A stretch of DNA of 64,000 nucleotides from an uncultured Christensenellaceae bacterium (GCA_910588425.1 CAJUPM010000001.1:48151-112150); one strand, 5' to 3'; positions 40,019 to 48,838 are shown, numbered from the stretch's first letter. The notes: a model not told the origin generated them from the sequence alone. Program-made: numbers and translations.

Positions 40019-40867
40019 GTGTTTGGGTATGTGACGGTGCAGAAGGGGGAGCTTCTGGTAAAAGAATACGATACCTTCCGCGCCTACTACTGCGGGCTGT
40101 GCCGCCAGCTGGCGGAATACGGCATCAAAGGCCGCCTGCTTCTAAGTTACGACTGCACATTCCTCTATCTGCTCTCCTCCGCGCTTTCAGAGCAAGCGCC
40201 GCGCTATGAGCAGATGCGCTGCCCGGTGCACCCGGCGCGCAGGATACCGCAGGCCTTTGCGGAAGGGCGGGAATATGCCGCGGCTATGAATCTGCTGCTG
40301 GGCTATTATAGCCTGAAGGATCATGCGGCGGATGGAAACCGCCTTTTGGGCGTGGCCAGCGGGTTGTATCAGAGCGCGGCAAAGCGCGCGGCCCGGCGCT
40401 ATCCTGCGGCACAGCAGACGATCCAGGAGCAGCTGAAACAGCTGCAAACGCTGGAGGCAGAGGGCTGCCAGGAGATCGACCGGGTGGCGGATGCGTTTGC
40501 CAAAATGCTGGGCAAGCTCTTTTTGCCGCTGGGATCACAGAGGGAAGTTTTGGAGGTTTTGGGCTATCACATTGGCCGGTTTATTTATCTGATCGACGCG
40601 CTGGATGACCTGCAAAAAGACGCCAAGAGCGGCAGCTATAATCCCCTCCTGCGGCGGTTTGGGGCAGATATGCCGGCGATTTTGGAAAACGCGCGGTTCA
40701 ACCTGCAAAGTTCTGCGGCCGAGGCCGGAAGGGCGCTGGATCTTTTGGATTTAAAGCGGCACTCGGGCATTCTGGAGAATATCATCTGCCGCGGCCTGCC
40801 TGCCAAGATGGAGGAAGTGCTGGCGAAACAGAAAGAGCAGGAGAAAAGCGGAAAACAGGAAGCATAG
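40019..40867 (+). CDS. DUF5685-family protein
   Basis: 282 residues from GTG 40019, behind GCGGAGGAAAG. FGYVTVQKGELLVKEYDTFRA and YYCGLCRQLAEYG with a CxxC pair, then YDCTFLYLL, match the DUF5685 family of Clostridia. The rest is mostly helical and carries FIYLIDALDDLQKDAKSGSYNP, an aspartate-rich stretch that recalls metal-binding motifs of prenyl-type synthases, though I would not assign activity. Function unknown. It leads a same-strand series that ends with wall-synthesis genes. Confidence 0.78.
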   Translation: MFGYVTVQKGELLVKEYDTFRAYYCGLCRQLAEYGIKGRLLLSYDCTFLYLLSSALSEQAPRYEQMRCPVHPARRIPQAFAEGREYAAAMNLLLGYYSLKDHAADGNRLLGVASGLYQSAAKRAARRYPAAQQTIQEQLKQLQTLEAEGCQEIDRVADAFAKMLGKLFLPLGSQREVLEVLGYHIGRFIYLIDALDDLQKDAKSGSYNPLLRRFGADMPAILENARFNLQSSAAEAGRALDLLDLKRHSGILENIICRGLPAKMEEVLAKQKEQEKSGKQEA

Positions 40868-40870
40868 AAC

Positions 40871-41398
40871 ATGAAGATCGATTACTCTAAAAAAACATAC
40901 CGGCTCAGCCTGAGCCTGATGTGCGCCGCCATGACGCTGGTCTGCCTTTATACCGCGACGCTGCTGAGCGGCGGGCGGCTGGCGCTGTATTTTCTGGCAG
41001 GCATGCTCACCATCCCGCTCATCAGCGAAAAGGAACTGGGGACGAGCATCCTCATGTTCGGCGGGACGTATCTGTTCAGCCTGCTGCTCGTGCCGGATTT
41101 TCAGAGCTCGCTCCCGTATCTGCTGCTGTTTGGGCACTATGGAATTGTCTGGTATTTTTGCGGGAAAACCAAGGATAAGCTGACGGCGTATGTCCTGCGG
41201 CTGGTCTACTGCAATATCGGGATGGTGCTGATCTATTTCTTCGCCTCCCAGACTGTGATGGACGGCTTTCTTGCCGGCATTCCCATGGCCTGGCGCATTG
41301 CGCTGGCGCAGGCGGCTTTTCTGGCCTATGATTTTGCATATGGCAGGATTGCCGAGTTCTACCGCGTATTTTTGCGGGATTCCCTGCTCAGCGAATAG
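40871..41398 (+). CDS. Hypothetical membrane protein
   Basis: 175 residues with five to six hydrophobic segments (starting near residues 13, 38, 58, 82, 107 and 138) and short loops; the topology resembles small ECF-S-like or MreD-like proteins, but I see no motif that decides. It starts 3 bases after the preceding gene and is probably co-translated with it. Confidence 0.7.
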   Translation: MKIDYSKKTYRLSLSLMCAAMTLVCLYTATLLSGGRLALYFLAGMLTIPLISEKELGTSILMFGGTYLFSLLLVPDFQSSLPYLLLFGHYGIVWYFCGKTKDKLTAYVLRLVYCNIGMVLIYFFASQTVMDGFLAGIPMAWRIALAQAAFLAYDFAYGRIAEFYRVFLRDSLLSE

Positions 41399-41473
41399 GC
41401 GGCAGGCAGATGGGCGCGGCTCATCAGAAGATAATTTTGCGCAGAGAATGCGCCGAATGGAGAGGAAACAGGC

Positions 41474-42088
41474 GTGAACCCATATCATGTGCTCGGTGTG
41501 AGCGAGACGGCCACAGACGAAGAGATCAAGGCGGCATACCGCCGGATGGTGAAAAAATACCACCCGGATCGGTATGTGGACAGCGCGCTTAAAGAGCAGG
41601 CTTCGGAAAAACTCAAGGAAATCAACGCTGCATACGACAGCATTGAGAAGAGCAGGAAGGGCGGGGCGGCTGGCTCGGGCATGGGAGGGCAGGGCGGCTA
41701 CTCTTCGGCTTATGGAATGGGCGGCCGGCAATACCGATACCGCTCGGAATATCAGGGAGCGGCGCGCTATGGGGCGGTAAAAGAGAAGATACGCGTCGGC
41801 GATATTGGCGCGGCTGAGGCCATTTTGGACAGCATGGCGCGGAGGGATGCGGAATGGCATTATTGGAAGGGTGTTATTCTGCGGCAGCGCGGCTGGTATG
41901 ACGGCGCGCGCCAGCATTTTGCCCAGGCGCACGCGATGGAGCCGGAAAATCAGGAATATGCCCGCGCTTTTTACGCCATGAATAACCCCAGCGGCTTTGG
42001 GAACAGCGGCGCTAGCGGTGCGGATTGCTGTGAGCTTTGTATGTGCTCGAATCTTTGCTGCAGAACATTTATGTGGCCCTGCTGCTAG
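41474..42088 (+). CDS. J-domain protein with Cys-rich tail
   Basis: 204 residues from GTG 41474. Residues 2-62 are a J domain with the HPD motif (KKYHPDRYVD), which stimulates DnaK. A Gly/Ser/Tyr linker follows, then ~75 residues of TPR-like helices (GDIGAAEAILDSM, WYDGARQHFAQAHAMEP). The C-terminus ends with nine Cys in about 20 residues (CCELC, CCR, CC), possibly metal-binding or lipidated. It is not DnaJ itself, which is longer and has a zinc-finger core. Found in a series with wall-synthesis genes, it may deliver DnaK to a membrane or wall client; that is inference. Confidence 0.82.
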   Translation: MNPYHVLGVSETATDEEIKAAYRRMVKKYHPDRYVDSALKEQASEKLKEINAAYDSIEKSRKGGAAGSGMGGQGGYSSAYGMGGRQYRYRSEYQGAARYGAVKEKIRVGDIGAAEAILDSMARRDAEWHYWKGVILRQRGWYDGARQHFAQAHAMEPENQEYARAFYAMNNPSGFGNSGASGADCCELCMCSNLCCRTFMWPCC

Positions 42089-42129
42089 GTGTTCCCGGGC
42101 GGCATATCGGACAGAAAGGAGGCAAAAAA

Positions 42130-42594
42130 TTGGCTCAGCTATATGATACGCTTTCATTTATCTTCCGCTATTGGTTCCTATTCCTGGCGGCGATGATGCT
42201 GCTTTTGCTTGTGCTGAATTCCCGGGCGGAATACCGGGAGCGCAAAGCTGTGATGGGCGAAGTCGGCCAATATATTGGCTACCTGGAAATTATCGGCGGG
42301 GCAGAAGATGCGTATGGGATGCGCATTGGGCTGACGCCGGAGAATATCGTCGGCAGCGGAAAAAATGCAGATATCATCATCGAGGACAGGAGCGTGCGCA
42401 AAAGCCACGCCATGATCGCCAGAAAGGGAAAAGGCGTTGTGCTCCAGCCGCTGTCTGAAAAGGCGGAGACGCGGATCAACGGGCGGCGGGCAGTGCGCGC
42501 GCACCGCATTATCACGGGAGATATCGTGAGCTTTGGCGGCATCGACGCCAAGGTTTACTTAAAGCCTCAGAAGGGAGCGGCTCATGACGATTAA
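42130..42594 (+). CDS. Membrane-anchored FHA-domain protein
   Basis: 154 residues from TTG 42130, behind AAAGGAGG. One N-terminal membrane helix (FRYWFLFLAAMMLLLLVL), then an FHA domain at residues ~55-145: IVGSGKNADIIIEDRSVRKSHAMI contains the GR/S, SxxH signature for phospho-threonine binding, and TRINGRR follows. It overlaps the FtsW gene by 11 bases. FHA proteins next to RodA/FtsW and PBP genes also occur in the actinobacterial pknB cluster, but no Ser/Thr kinase is present in this window. Confidence 0.87.
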   Translation: MAQLYDTLSFIFRYWFLFLAAMMLLLLVLNSRAEYRERKAVMGEVGQYIGYLEIIGGAEDAYGMRIGLTPENIVGSGKNADIIIEDRSVRKSHAMIARKGKGVVLQPLSEKAETRINGRRAVRAHRIITGDIVSFGGIDAKVYLKPQKGAAHDD

Positions 42595-43834
42595 AAGAAG
42601 GAGCACCGCGGCACTGCTGTTTTTGCAGGTTCTCTTCATCCTCAGTGCGTTCGGCCTGCTCACGTTCAAAGGCGGCGTTTTGGATTGGCAGGCGGCGGCC
42701 AGCGGGCTGATTTTGTGCCTGTTCAACCTGTTTCAGTATAATATCCTCAAATCCTGCTTCAAGCATCTGGATCGGTTCTGCCTGATTGTCGCGCAGTTTT
42801 TGTGGTCTCTGGGGCTGGCAGTGATCTACCGCATCAGCCCGGCGCTGGCCATCAAGCAGTTCCTCATTCTCATGGCCAGCACGCTGGTCATGGTCTGCGT
42901 GATGCTCATCATCCGAAAGAGCGTAGACTTCGGCCGGCTCAACTGGCTGTTTATGGTGCTGACGTTCCTGCTGCTGGCTTCCACGCTGGTGCTGGGCAGA
43001 AGCATCGGCGGGGCGAAAAACTGGATTAAGCTGGGCTTTTTCACGCTCCAGCCCAGCGAGTTTGCAAAAATTCTCTATATCATGGTCTCGGCCTATTTTC
43101 TGACGACCCGGGAAAAGCTGGTCTCTTTCATCCCATATCTGATCTACACGGCAGCATGTGTCATGCTTCTGGTGGTGGAGAAGGATTTGGGCGCGGGCTT
43201 GCTCATCGCGCTGACCTTCCTGGTCATGTTCTTCGCGGCCACCGGGCGCACACTGCTGACGCTGCTGGGCGTGGGCGTGCTGGGCGGCGGGGCGTATGCC
43301 AGCTATAAGCTCTTCTCGCATGTGCAGACGCGCGTGCAGGTTTGGCAGGACCCTTGGGCGACGTATAACGGCCAGGGCTACCAGATTGTGCAGGGCCTGC
43401 TGGCACTGGCCAGCGGCGGCCTGTTCGGCGTGGGGCTGGGCAGAGGGATGCCGGAAGTCATCCCCGTGCGCGAATCGGATTATATCTTCACCGTCATCGG
43501 CGAGGAGTTCGGCATCATTTTCGGGATCATCACGATCCTGTTCTATCTGGTCTTTATCGTTCGGGGCATCCTCATCGCGCTGAATGCGCGCAGTACCTAC
43601 GACGCCCTACTGGTATTCGGCTGTACGGCCATGCTGACCCTGCAAAGCTTCATCATCATCGGCGGCGTCATTAAGCTGATCCCGCTGACTGGCGTAACCC
43701 TGCCCTATATCAGCTATGGCGGAAGCTCCATTCTTTCCTCTATGATCCAGCTGGGCATTATTCAGGGCGTCGCCATCAAAAACGGTCAGAAGGATGAGGA
43801 ACAGCTGGCCGAAATGGGTGGCGAAATTGCTTAG
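42584..43834 (+). CDS. FtsW/RodA/SpoVE-family peptidoglycan polymerase
   Basis: 416 residues, about ten or more membrane segments, SEDS family. GGAKNWIKLGFFTLQPSEFAK, VEKDLGAGLL and IPLTGVTLPYISYGGSS are the family signatures; the Asp in the middle one is catalytic. SEDS proteins polymerise lipid II together with a class B PBP, and such a PBP follows. Which of division, elongation or sporulation it serves cannot be told from the sequence alone. Confidence 0.93.
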   Translation: MTIKRRSTAALLFLQVLFILSAFGLLTFKGGVLDWQAAASGLILCLFNLFQYNILKSCFKHLDRFCLIVAQFLWSLGLAVIYRISPALAIKQFLILMASTLVMVCVMLIIRKSVDFGRLNWLFMVLTFLLLASTLVLGRSIGGAKNWIKLGFFTLQPSEFAKILYIMVSAYFLTTREKLVSFIPYLIYTAACVMLLVVEKDLGAGLLIALTFLVMFFAATGRTLLTLLGVGVLGGGAYASYKLFSHVQTRVQVWQDPWATYNGQGYQIVQGLLALASGGLFGVGLGRGMPEVIPVRESDYIFTVIGEEFGIIFGIITILFYLVFIVRGILIALNARSTYDALLVFGCTAMLTLQSFIIIGGVIKLIPLTGVTLPYISYGGSSILSSMIQLGIIQGVAIKNGQKDEEQLAEMGGEIA

Positions 43835-43876
43835 CTTCACGCGATTGCAGGGCCGCAGGAAAAAGAGAATGCGGCA

Positions 43877-43996
43877 CGAGGTGCGGGGATAACGGAGCAG
43901 TTAGGCTCCAGCCCTTCTGCGAAGGGCGCACGCGGCTGTAAAGCCGCGGAAAAGGCGATTGCGAGGCGCGGGGGAGCGGCGCAGTTAGCCGGAGCC
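43877..43996 (+). repeat. Two imperfect ~37-base direct repeats between ftsW-like and PBP genes
   Basis: GAGGtGCGGGG...GGaGCAGTTAG (43877-43913) recurs as GAGGcGCGGGG...GGcGCAGTTAG (43962-43996). Between them lie two hairpins, GCCCTTC/GAAGGGC (43911-43927) and CGCGGC/GCCGCG (43931-43948). No T-run follows, so they may slow but not end transcription. Confidence 0.5.
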
Positions 43997-44045
43997 TCTT
44001 TCCAGGCAGGAAACCAAGCAAAAATCGGGAAAAGGAGGAAGCGCT

Positions 44046-45434
44046 TTGAGAGACGTTGATAAATTCAAGCGAAACATGCGCATTTCGCTGGGCATTTTTG
44101 TCACGCTGTTCAGCGTGCTCATCATATATCTGGGCTATTCCGTCGTGGTCTACGGCAACCAGTGGTATGCCACGCCTTATAACCCCAGAATTCAGCAGGC
44201 CTATAAAAACATCTCGGGCGGCACGGTCTATGATGCAAAGGGCATCCGGCTGGCCTGGTCTGACGGGACGACGCGCCGCTACCACGAGGAAGTGGATAAG
44301 CGCCGGGCGCTTTCGCATATCATGGGCGACCCTGCGGGCATCGCGGCCAAAGGCGTGGAGACGCGGTTTGCCAAATACCTCTATGGCATGGATAAGGATC
44401 TGGTCGAGCGCATCGAGGATCTGCTGGCGGGAAAGGAAAGCCAGGGCAACGACATCACGCTCACCGTCGATGCCGAACTTTCGGAGTATATTTACGACAA
44501 TATGGATGCCAAAACCGGCTGTATTGTCGTCCTCAACTACAAGACGGGGGAAATTCTGGCAAACGTTTCCATCCCGACCTTCGATCCCACAACTCTGGGC
44601 AAAGAGGAGCCTGTGGATACCAGCCTGGTAGACCGGGCGACCATGGGGCGCTATCCGCCGGGGTCTGTCATGAAGATCATCACGGCGTCTGCGGCGATGG
44701 AAGAGGGGATTGACCTCTCCTACGAATGCACGGGCGAGTGCATCATCGAGGGGCAGAAAGTTACTTGCTCGGGCGGCGCGCATGGCGCTTTGACGCTGGA
44801 GAGCGCGTTCATCAAATCCTGCAACACCTATTTTGCCAATCTTTCCGTGAAAATCGGCGGCAGCCGGCTGAAAAAGCAGGCCGAGAAATTCGGGTTCAAC
44901 CAGCAGTTCAAATTCGCCGGAGACGAAATAGAGCTCTATCCCAGCAATTTCGAGGTTACGGGCAACGAAGGCGATGTTGCTTGGGCAGGCGTTGGGCAGT
45001 ATAATGACTTGGTAACGCCCCTTCATGCCGCGATGATCGCCGGCAGCATCGCCAACGACGGCGTGATGATGGAGCCCAAACTGCTAAGAGACGTAGCCCG
45101 GGGCGGCTATGCCGGCTTCTCGTTTACGCCGGCGCAGTATAAGCGCGTGCTCTCGGCCGAGATGGCCGGGCGGCTCAAGGAATATATGCGCGAAGTCGTG
45201 CAGAGCGGCACGGGCACTTCCGCTGGGGTTTCGGGCGTTCCCATCTGCGGCAAGACGGGCACCGCCGAGTTTATGGAGGATGGACAGGTGAAGAACCATT
45301 CCTGGTTCGTGGGCTTTATCGACGATAACAGCAAACCCTATGCCGTCGCCGTCATCTTTGAAGGCGCGGGCTTTGGTTCGCGCTATGCCGCGCCCATGGC
45401 CGGCAAGATTTTCGGCTATCTGGCAAATCATTAA
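44046..45434 (+). CDS. Class B penicillin-binding protein
   Basis: 462 residues from TTG 44046, behind AAAAGGAGGAAG. One N-terminal membrane helix (residues ~13-36), a short N-terminal module, then a transpeptidase domain with active-site Ser207 in PPGSVMK, SCN at residues 258-260 and CGKTGTAEF. It cross-links peptidoglycan outside the membrane and is the natural partner of the SEDS polymerase upstream. Its size matches PbpA/PBP2-like proteins of the FHA-RodA-PbpA type rather than the larger SpoVD/FtsI, and there is no PASTA repeat. Confidence 0.92.
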   Translation: MRDVDKFKRNMRISLGIFVTLFSVLIIYLGYSVVVYGNQWYATPYNPRIQQAYKNISGGTVYDAKGIRLAWSDGTTRRYHEEVDKRRALSHIMGDPAGIAAKGVETRFAKYLYGMDKDLVERIEDLLAGKESQGNDITLTVDAELSEYIYDNMDAKTGCIVVLNYKTGEILANVSIPTFDPTTLGKEEPVDTSLVDRATMGRYPPGSVMKIITASAAMEEGIDLSYECTGECIIEGQKVTCSGGAHGALTLESAFIKSCNTYFANLSVKIGGSRLKKQAEKFGFNQQFKFAGDEIELYPSNFEVTGNEGDVAWAGVGQYNDLVTPLHAAMIAGSIANDGVMMEPKLLRDVARGGYAGFSFTPAQYKRVLSAEMAGRLKEYMREVVQSGTGTSAGVSGVPICGKTGTAEFMEDGQVKNHSWFVGFIDDNSKPYAVAVIFEGAGFGSRYAAPMAGKIFGYLANH

Positions 45435-45446
45435 AGAGGAAAATAA

Positions 45447-45478
45447 AAAAGAAACGGCAATCTGCCGCTTCTTTTTTT
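45447..45478 (+). terminator. Terminator of the PBP gene
   Basis: GAAACGGCA / TGCCGCTTC stem with seven T; it also lies at the end of the convergent XRE gene. Confidence 0.9.
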
Positions 45479-45704
45479 ATTGCTGTATTTCTGATGCTTC
45501 TATCATTGCCATCAGCTCGGAAGCCTTAAGGCCGAGTGCTTTTGCGATTTTAATAAAGGTGCTGATGTTAGGGACATATTCGCCAAGCTCAATTCTGGCA
45601 AGATGCGCCGAATCCAAATCAGCAAGGCCGCTCACAACTTCCAAAGTCAGCCCTTTTGATTTCCGATAGCTCCGGATTACTTTTCCAATTATCTTTGTAT
45701 CCAA
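45477..45704 (-). CDS. Small XRE-family HTH regulator
   Basis: 75 residues from TTG 45704, behind GGGGGAG. Essentially one helix-turn-helix: IGKVIRSYRKSKGLTLE, then LADLDSAHLARIELGE and VPNISTFIKIAKALG. A+T content is higher than in the flanking genes. It is divergent from a 98-residue unknown gene, and a palindrome lies between them, so it probably represses one or both. Confidence 0.85.
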   Translation of the reverse strand: MDTKIIGKVIRSYRKSKGLTLEVVSGLADLDSAHLARIELGEYVPNISTFIKIAKALGLKASELMAMIEASEIQQ

Positions 45705-45734
45705 ATTGCTCCCCCCATAGTTTCTTTCCTAAAA

Positions 45735-45776
45735 TTGTAGAGAAATTAGAGAAGGAAAAATTGTAGTATTCTACAA
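45735..45776. promoter_or_regulatory. Probable operator of the small XRE regulator
   Basis: TTGTAG-TATT-CTACAA (45761-45776), a perfect palindrome, plus a lone TTGTAG half-site at 45735-45740. The palindrome overlaps the -35 region of the plus-strand promoter. Confidence 0.65.
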
Positions 45777-45791
45777 ATCAAAATAAATTTG

Positions 45792-45800
45792 TGTTAAAAT
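45792..45800 (+). promoter_or_regulatory. Extended -10 promoter of the 98-residue gene
   Basis: TGT-TAAAAT; the -35 position falls inside the CTACAA half of the palindrome. Confidence 0.55.
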
Positions 45801-45820
45801 GAGCAAAAGGAGGGAGCAGA

Positions 45821-46117
45821 ATGGATATGGATCTGGAGGAATTGTTGGAACTTTTGGAGAGCGTTTTTCCAAAATTAGAATTAGACTATCGGCCGAAACA
45901 GCAACGCCTGGCTCTCATTTTTAGCGAAGTGCAAAATGCGGCAGATTTTGGTTGCTATATTTACCAGCTAAATAGTGATCTCAATATTATACGATTCGCA
46001 TTGGAAAGAGGTGTTGCGCAACAGGAAATAAAAGAGGCTTTGAAGGTTCTGCACACGCCCTCTGCAATGGCAGGCGATGTGGCATTTCGAGAGTATAAAG
46101 AAAAAGAGGGAGTATGA
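45821..46117 (+). CDS. Hypothetical protein paired with the small XRE regulator
   Basis: 98 residues from ATG 45821, behind AGGAGGGAG. Acidic, helical start (LEELLELLESVFPKLEL), then RPKQQRLALIFSEVQ and LERGVAQQEIKEALKVLH. No family recognised, no membrane segment, no signal peptide. A+T-rich like its divergent partner, so the two look like a small acquired unit. Its stop codon lies within a REP-like hairpin. Confidence 0.7.
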   Translation: MDMDLEELLELLESVFPKLELDYRPKQQRLALIFSEVQNAADFGCYIYQLNSDLNIIRFALERGVAQQEIKEALKVLHTPSAMAGDVAFREYKEKEGV

Positions 46118-46134
46118 GGGGCTTTGCCCCTCAT
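46114..46134. repeat. REP-like hairpin, copy 2
   Basis: ATGAGGGGC-TTT-GCCCCTCAT followed by GTTAGCCC; the same core and 3' flank as 22110-22129. Confidence 0.55.
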
Positions 46135-46168
46135 GTTAGCCCAAGCCCTTTTTCCCCTTGCCCGGCTG

Positions 46169-46177
46169 TGCTATAAT
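46169..46177 (+). promoter_or_regulatory. Extended -10 promoter of uvrC
   Basis: TGC-TATAAT with a weak TTTTTC in the -35 position. Confidence 0.6.
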
Positions 46178-46212
46178 AAGAAAGCAAAGAGAAAAAGAGG
46201 AGAGGTGAGTAT

Positions 46213-48069
46213 ATGCGCCTGCTTAACGACGTGCTGGAAGAAAAAATTAAAACGCTGCCCAGAAAGCCCGGCGTGTATCTCATGCGCGATGAAAAGGGCG
46301 AGGTCATCTACGTCGGCAAGGCAAAAGTGCTGAAAAACCGTGTCAGCCAGTATTTTGGCGCCAATGCCGTCAAAAATTCCAAGACCAACGCCATGGTCAA
46401 TAAAATCGCGGATTTTGAATATATCATCACAGACAGCGAGAAGGAAGCGCTCATTTTGGAGTGCAACCTTATCAAGGAATACCAGCCGCACTACAATATC
46501 CTGCTCCGGGACGATAAGCACTACCCCTATGTCCGTATCGATCTCAAAAAGGATTACCCCAGAGTGGAGATCGTGCGCAAGGTCTCCCGGGACGGCGCAA
46601 AATATTTCGGGCCGTATCTGGAGGCGTTTTCCGTGCGGGAAGTGCTGGACGGCGTGCATAAGCTGTTCCCGCTTAGAAGCTGCAAAAAGGAGATTACCAC
46701 CGGGAGCAGAAAAGAGCGCCCCTGCCTCAACTACCAGATGGGCCGCTGTTTCGCGCCCTGCGCCGGCAAAATTTCCCCGGAGGAGTACCGCAAAATTGTG
46801 GATGAAGTCATCGAATTTCTTTCGGGCAAATACCGGCCGGTGGAAAAACAGCTCAAAGAAGAGATGTATGCGGCATCCGAAGCGCTGGATTTTGAAAAAG
46901 CCGCGGCCTGCCGGGATAAGCTAAAAATTCTGGCGCGCATTACCGAGCGGCAGAAAGCGGGCTTTCCGGATCTCAACGATAAGGATATTTTCGCGGTGGC
47001 CATGGGAGAAAAGACGGCGGCGGTGCAGGCGTTTTTCGTGCGCAAGGGAAAGCTCTCGGGCGCACAGCGCTTCTTTCTGGATGAGCCGGGCGATGAGGCG
47101 GAGATTCTAGAGAGCGTTTTGAAGCAGTTTTATATGGAAAAGCACACGGTGGCGCCCAAAGTCTATTTGAGCGTACTGCCCGAGGACAGTGAACTGCTGG
47201 CAGAATGGATGGCGGATATTGCCGGGCGCAAGGTAGAGTTGCTGGTGCCCCAGAGGGGGGACCATAAAAGACTGCTGGATATGGCGCGGCATAACGCCGA
47301 GGAGGCCATCAAGCGCAAGGAGCAGGCCGAGCGGAGGGCCTATGAGCGCAGCATCGGCGCGGCCACCGAGCTGGGGCAGGCGCTGGGCATCGGATATGTG
47401 CGGCGGCTGGAGTGCTACGATATTTCCAACACCCAGGGGACGGATTCCGTCGGCTCGATGGTGGTGTTTATCGACGGCAAGCCGGATAAGAAGGAATACC
47501 GCCGCTTCCGCATTAAAACCGTTCAGGGCGCGAACGACTTCGCCTCCATGGCCGAAGTGCTCACCCGCCGCCTGATGGAGGGCTTCCGTTCGGAGGATAA
47601 GGAGCATGGCTTTGGGGCCGTGCCGGATCTGATCATCGTGGACGGCGGCAAAGGGCAGCTCTCTTCGGCGGTGGAAGTGGTGGAAAGCCTGGGGCTGGAG
47701 GATACGATCCGGCTGGCCGGCCTGGCCAAGCGGGAGGAGGAGCTCTTCCTGCCCGGCGATCCCGAGCCCATCGTGTTTGACAAAAATTCGCCGGTGCTGG
47801 GGCTGATTACGGCCATCCGGGACGAGGCGCACCGCTTCGCCATCACCTATCACCGCTCCCTGCGGGAAGGCCGCACGCTGGCCTCCGAGCTGGATCGCAT
47901 CCGGGGCATTGGCCCCAAGCGCAAGCAGGCGCTCATTGGAGCATTTGGCGATCTGGAGGGCATCAAGCGGGCGACGGTGGACGAGCTGGCCGCTGTGCCT
48001 GGCGTGGATATTTCCACAGCTCGGGAGATCGTGAAGTATTTCGCGCCGGCAGTGGAGGGAGAAACATAA
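46213..48069 (+). CDS. uvrC: Excinuclease ABC subunit C
   Basis: 618 residues, makes both cuts around bulky DNA damage in nucleotide excision repair. GIY-YIG domain at residues ~12-95 (KPGVYLMRDEKGEVIYVGKAK), a Cys group CPCLNYQMGRCFAPC, UVR domain EALDFEKAAACRDKL, RNase H-like domain from residue ~390 (ECYDISNTQGTDSVGSMVVF, LIIVDGGKGQL), and two HhH motifs at the end (RIRGIGPKRKQAL, VPGVDISTAREI). The length is typical. No uvrA or uvrB is in the window. A DUF2461 gene follows closely. Confidence 0.97.
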   Translation: MRLLNDVLEEKIKTLPRKPGVYLMRDEKGEVIYVGKAKVLKNRVSQYFGANAVKNSKTNAMVNKIADFEYIITDSEKEALILECNLIKEYQPHYNILLRDDKHYPYVRIDLKKDYPRVEIVRKVSRDGAKYFGPYLEAFSVREVLDGVHKLFPLRSCKKEITTGSRKERPCLNYQMGRCFAPCAGKISPEEYRKIVDEVIEFLSGKYRPVEKQLKEEMYAASEALDFEKAAACRDKLKILARITERQKAGFPDLNDKDIFAVAMGEKTAAVQAFFVRKGKLSGAQRFFLDEPGDEAEILESVLKQFYMEKHTVAPKVYLSVLPEDSELLAEWMADIAGRKVELLVPQRGDHKRLLDMARHNAEEAIKRKEQAERRAYERSIGAATELGQALGIGYVRRLECYDISNTQGTDSVGSMVVFIDGKPDKKEYRRFRIKTVQGANDFASMAEVLTRRLMEGFRSEDKEHGFGAVPDLIIVDGGKGQLSSAVEVVESLGLEDTIRLAGLAKREEELFLPGDPEPIVFDKNSPVLGLITAIRDEAHRFAITYHRSLREGRTLASELDRIRGIGPKRKQALIGAFGDLEGIKRATVDELAAVPGVDISTAREIVKYFAPAVEGET

Positions 48070-48100
48070 GCGCAGGGAGTTCTGCAAAGGAGAAGAGAGA

Positions 48101-48826
48101 ATGTTTAGCCAAGAGACCCTGAATTTTCTATCTGAAAACCGGCGCCGCAACAGCCGGGAGTGGTTTCATGCGCACAACGCGGAATACCGCGCCTATGTCA
48201 TAGAGCCGTTTTGCCGGCTGGTGAGCTATCTGGCACCCCAGGCACTGGAAGTTGACAGCCAGATTGTCGCGCTGCCCCGGGTGGATAAAACCATCAGCCG
48301 CATCTGGCGGGACACCCGCTATTCCCACGATAAATCCCTATATCGGGAGAATATGTGGGTCATCTTCCGGCGGTTCCGTATGCACGAGCCGGGCTGGCCG
48401 GGGCTTTATTTTGAGCTGAGCCCGGATGGGTTTTCCTATGGATGCGGGTTCTATAAGGCGGTGCCCGGGTTTATGGAGAGCGTGCGGCAGATGATTTTGG
48501 AGCGGGAGCCTTTGGCGGAAAAGGCGCTGAAGGCGTTTGCCGGGCAAACCCTCTTCCAGCTGCACGGCGAAAAGCTGAGGCGCCCGCGCTATGGGAGCGA
48601 ACCGCCCGAGCGGCAGGAATGGCTGAACCGGCGCAATCTCAGCATAACGGCGGAAAGCACGGATTTTAGCCTGCTGTTTTCGCCGAATCTGGCGGAGAGC
48701 ATCCGCCAGGGTTATGAGATGCTGGCGCCTGTCTACGATTTCCTGCTGGAGGCATCCATCAGAACACAGCAAAAAAATGCGCCGTACACCTTCTATGAGG
48801 GCGGCGGCAAGGCATTTGAATTTTAA
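48101..48826 (+). CDS. DUF2461-family protein
   Basis: 241 residues. TLNFLSENRRRNSREWFHAHNAEY at the start and TISRIWRDTRYSHDKSLYRENMW are the DUF2461 signatures; PGLYFELSPDGFSYGCGFY follows. Members are widespread and cytosolic, but their function is not established. A GGAGAAGAGAG site precedes the ATG. It lies in a run uvrC-DUF2461-queH-tenA with short gaps and may be one operon. Confidence 0.88.
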   Translation: MFSQETLNFLSENRRRNSREWFHAHNAEYRAYVIEPFCRLVSYLAPQALEVDSQIVALPRVDKTISRIWRDTRYSHDKSLYRENMWVIFRRFRMHEPGWPGLYFELSPDGFSYGCGFYKAVPGFMESVRQMILEREPLAEKALKAFAGQTLFQLHGEKLRRPRYGSEPPERQEWLNRRNLSITAESTDFSLLFSPNLAESIRQGYEMLAPVYDFLLEASIRTQQKNAPYTFYEGGGKAFEF

Positions 48827-48838
48827 AGGGAGAACCGC

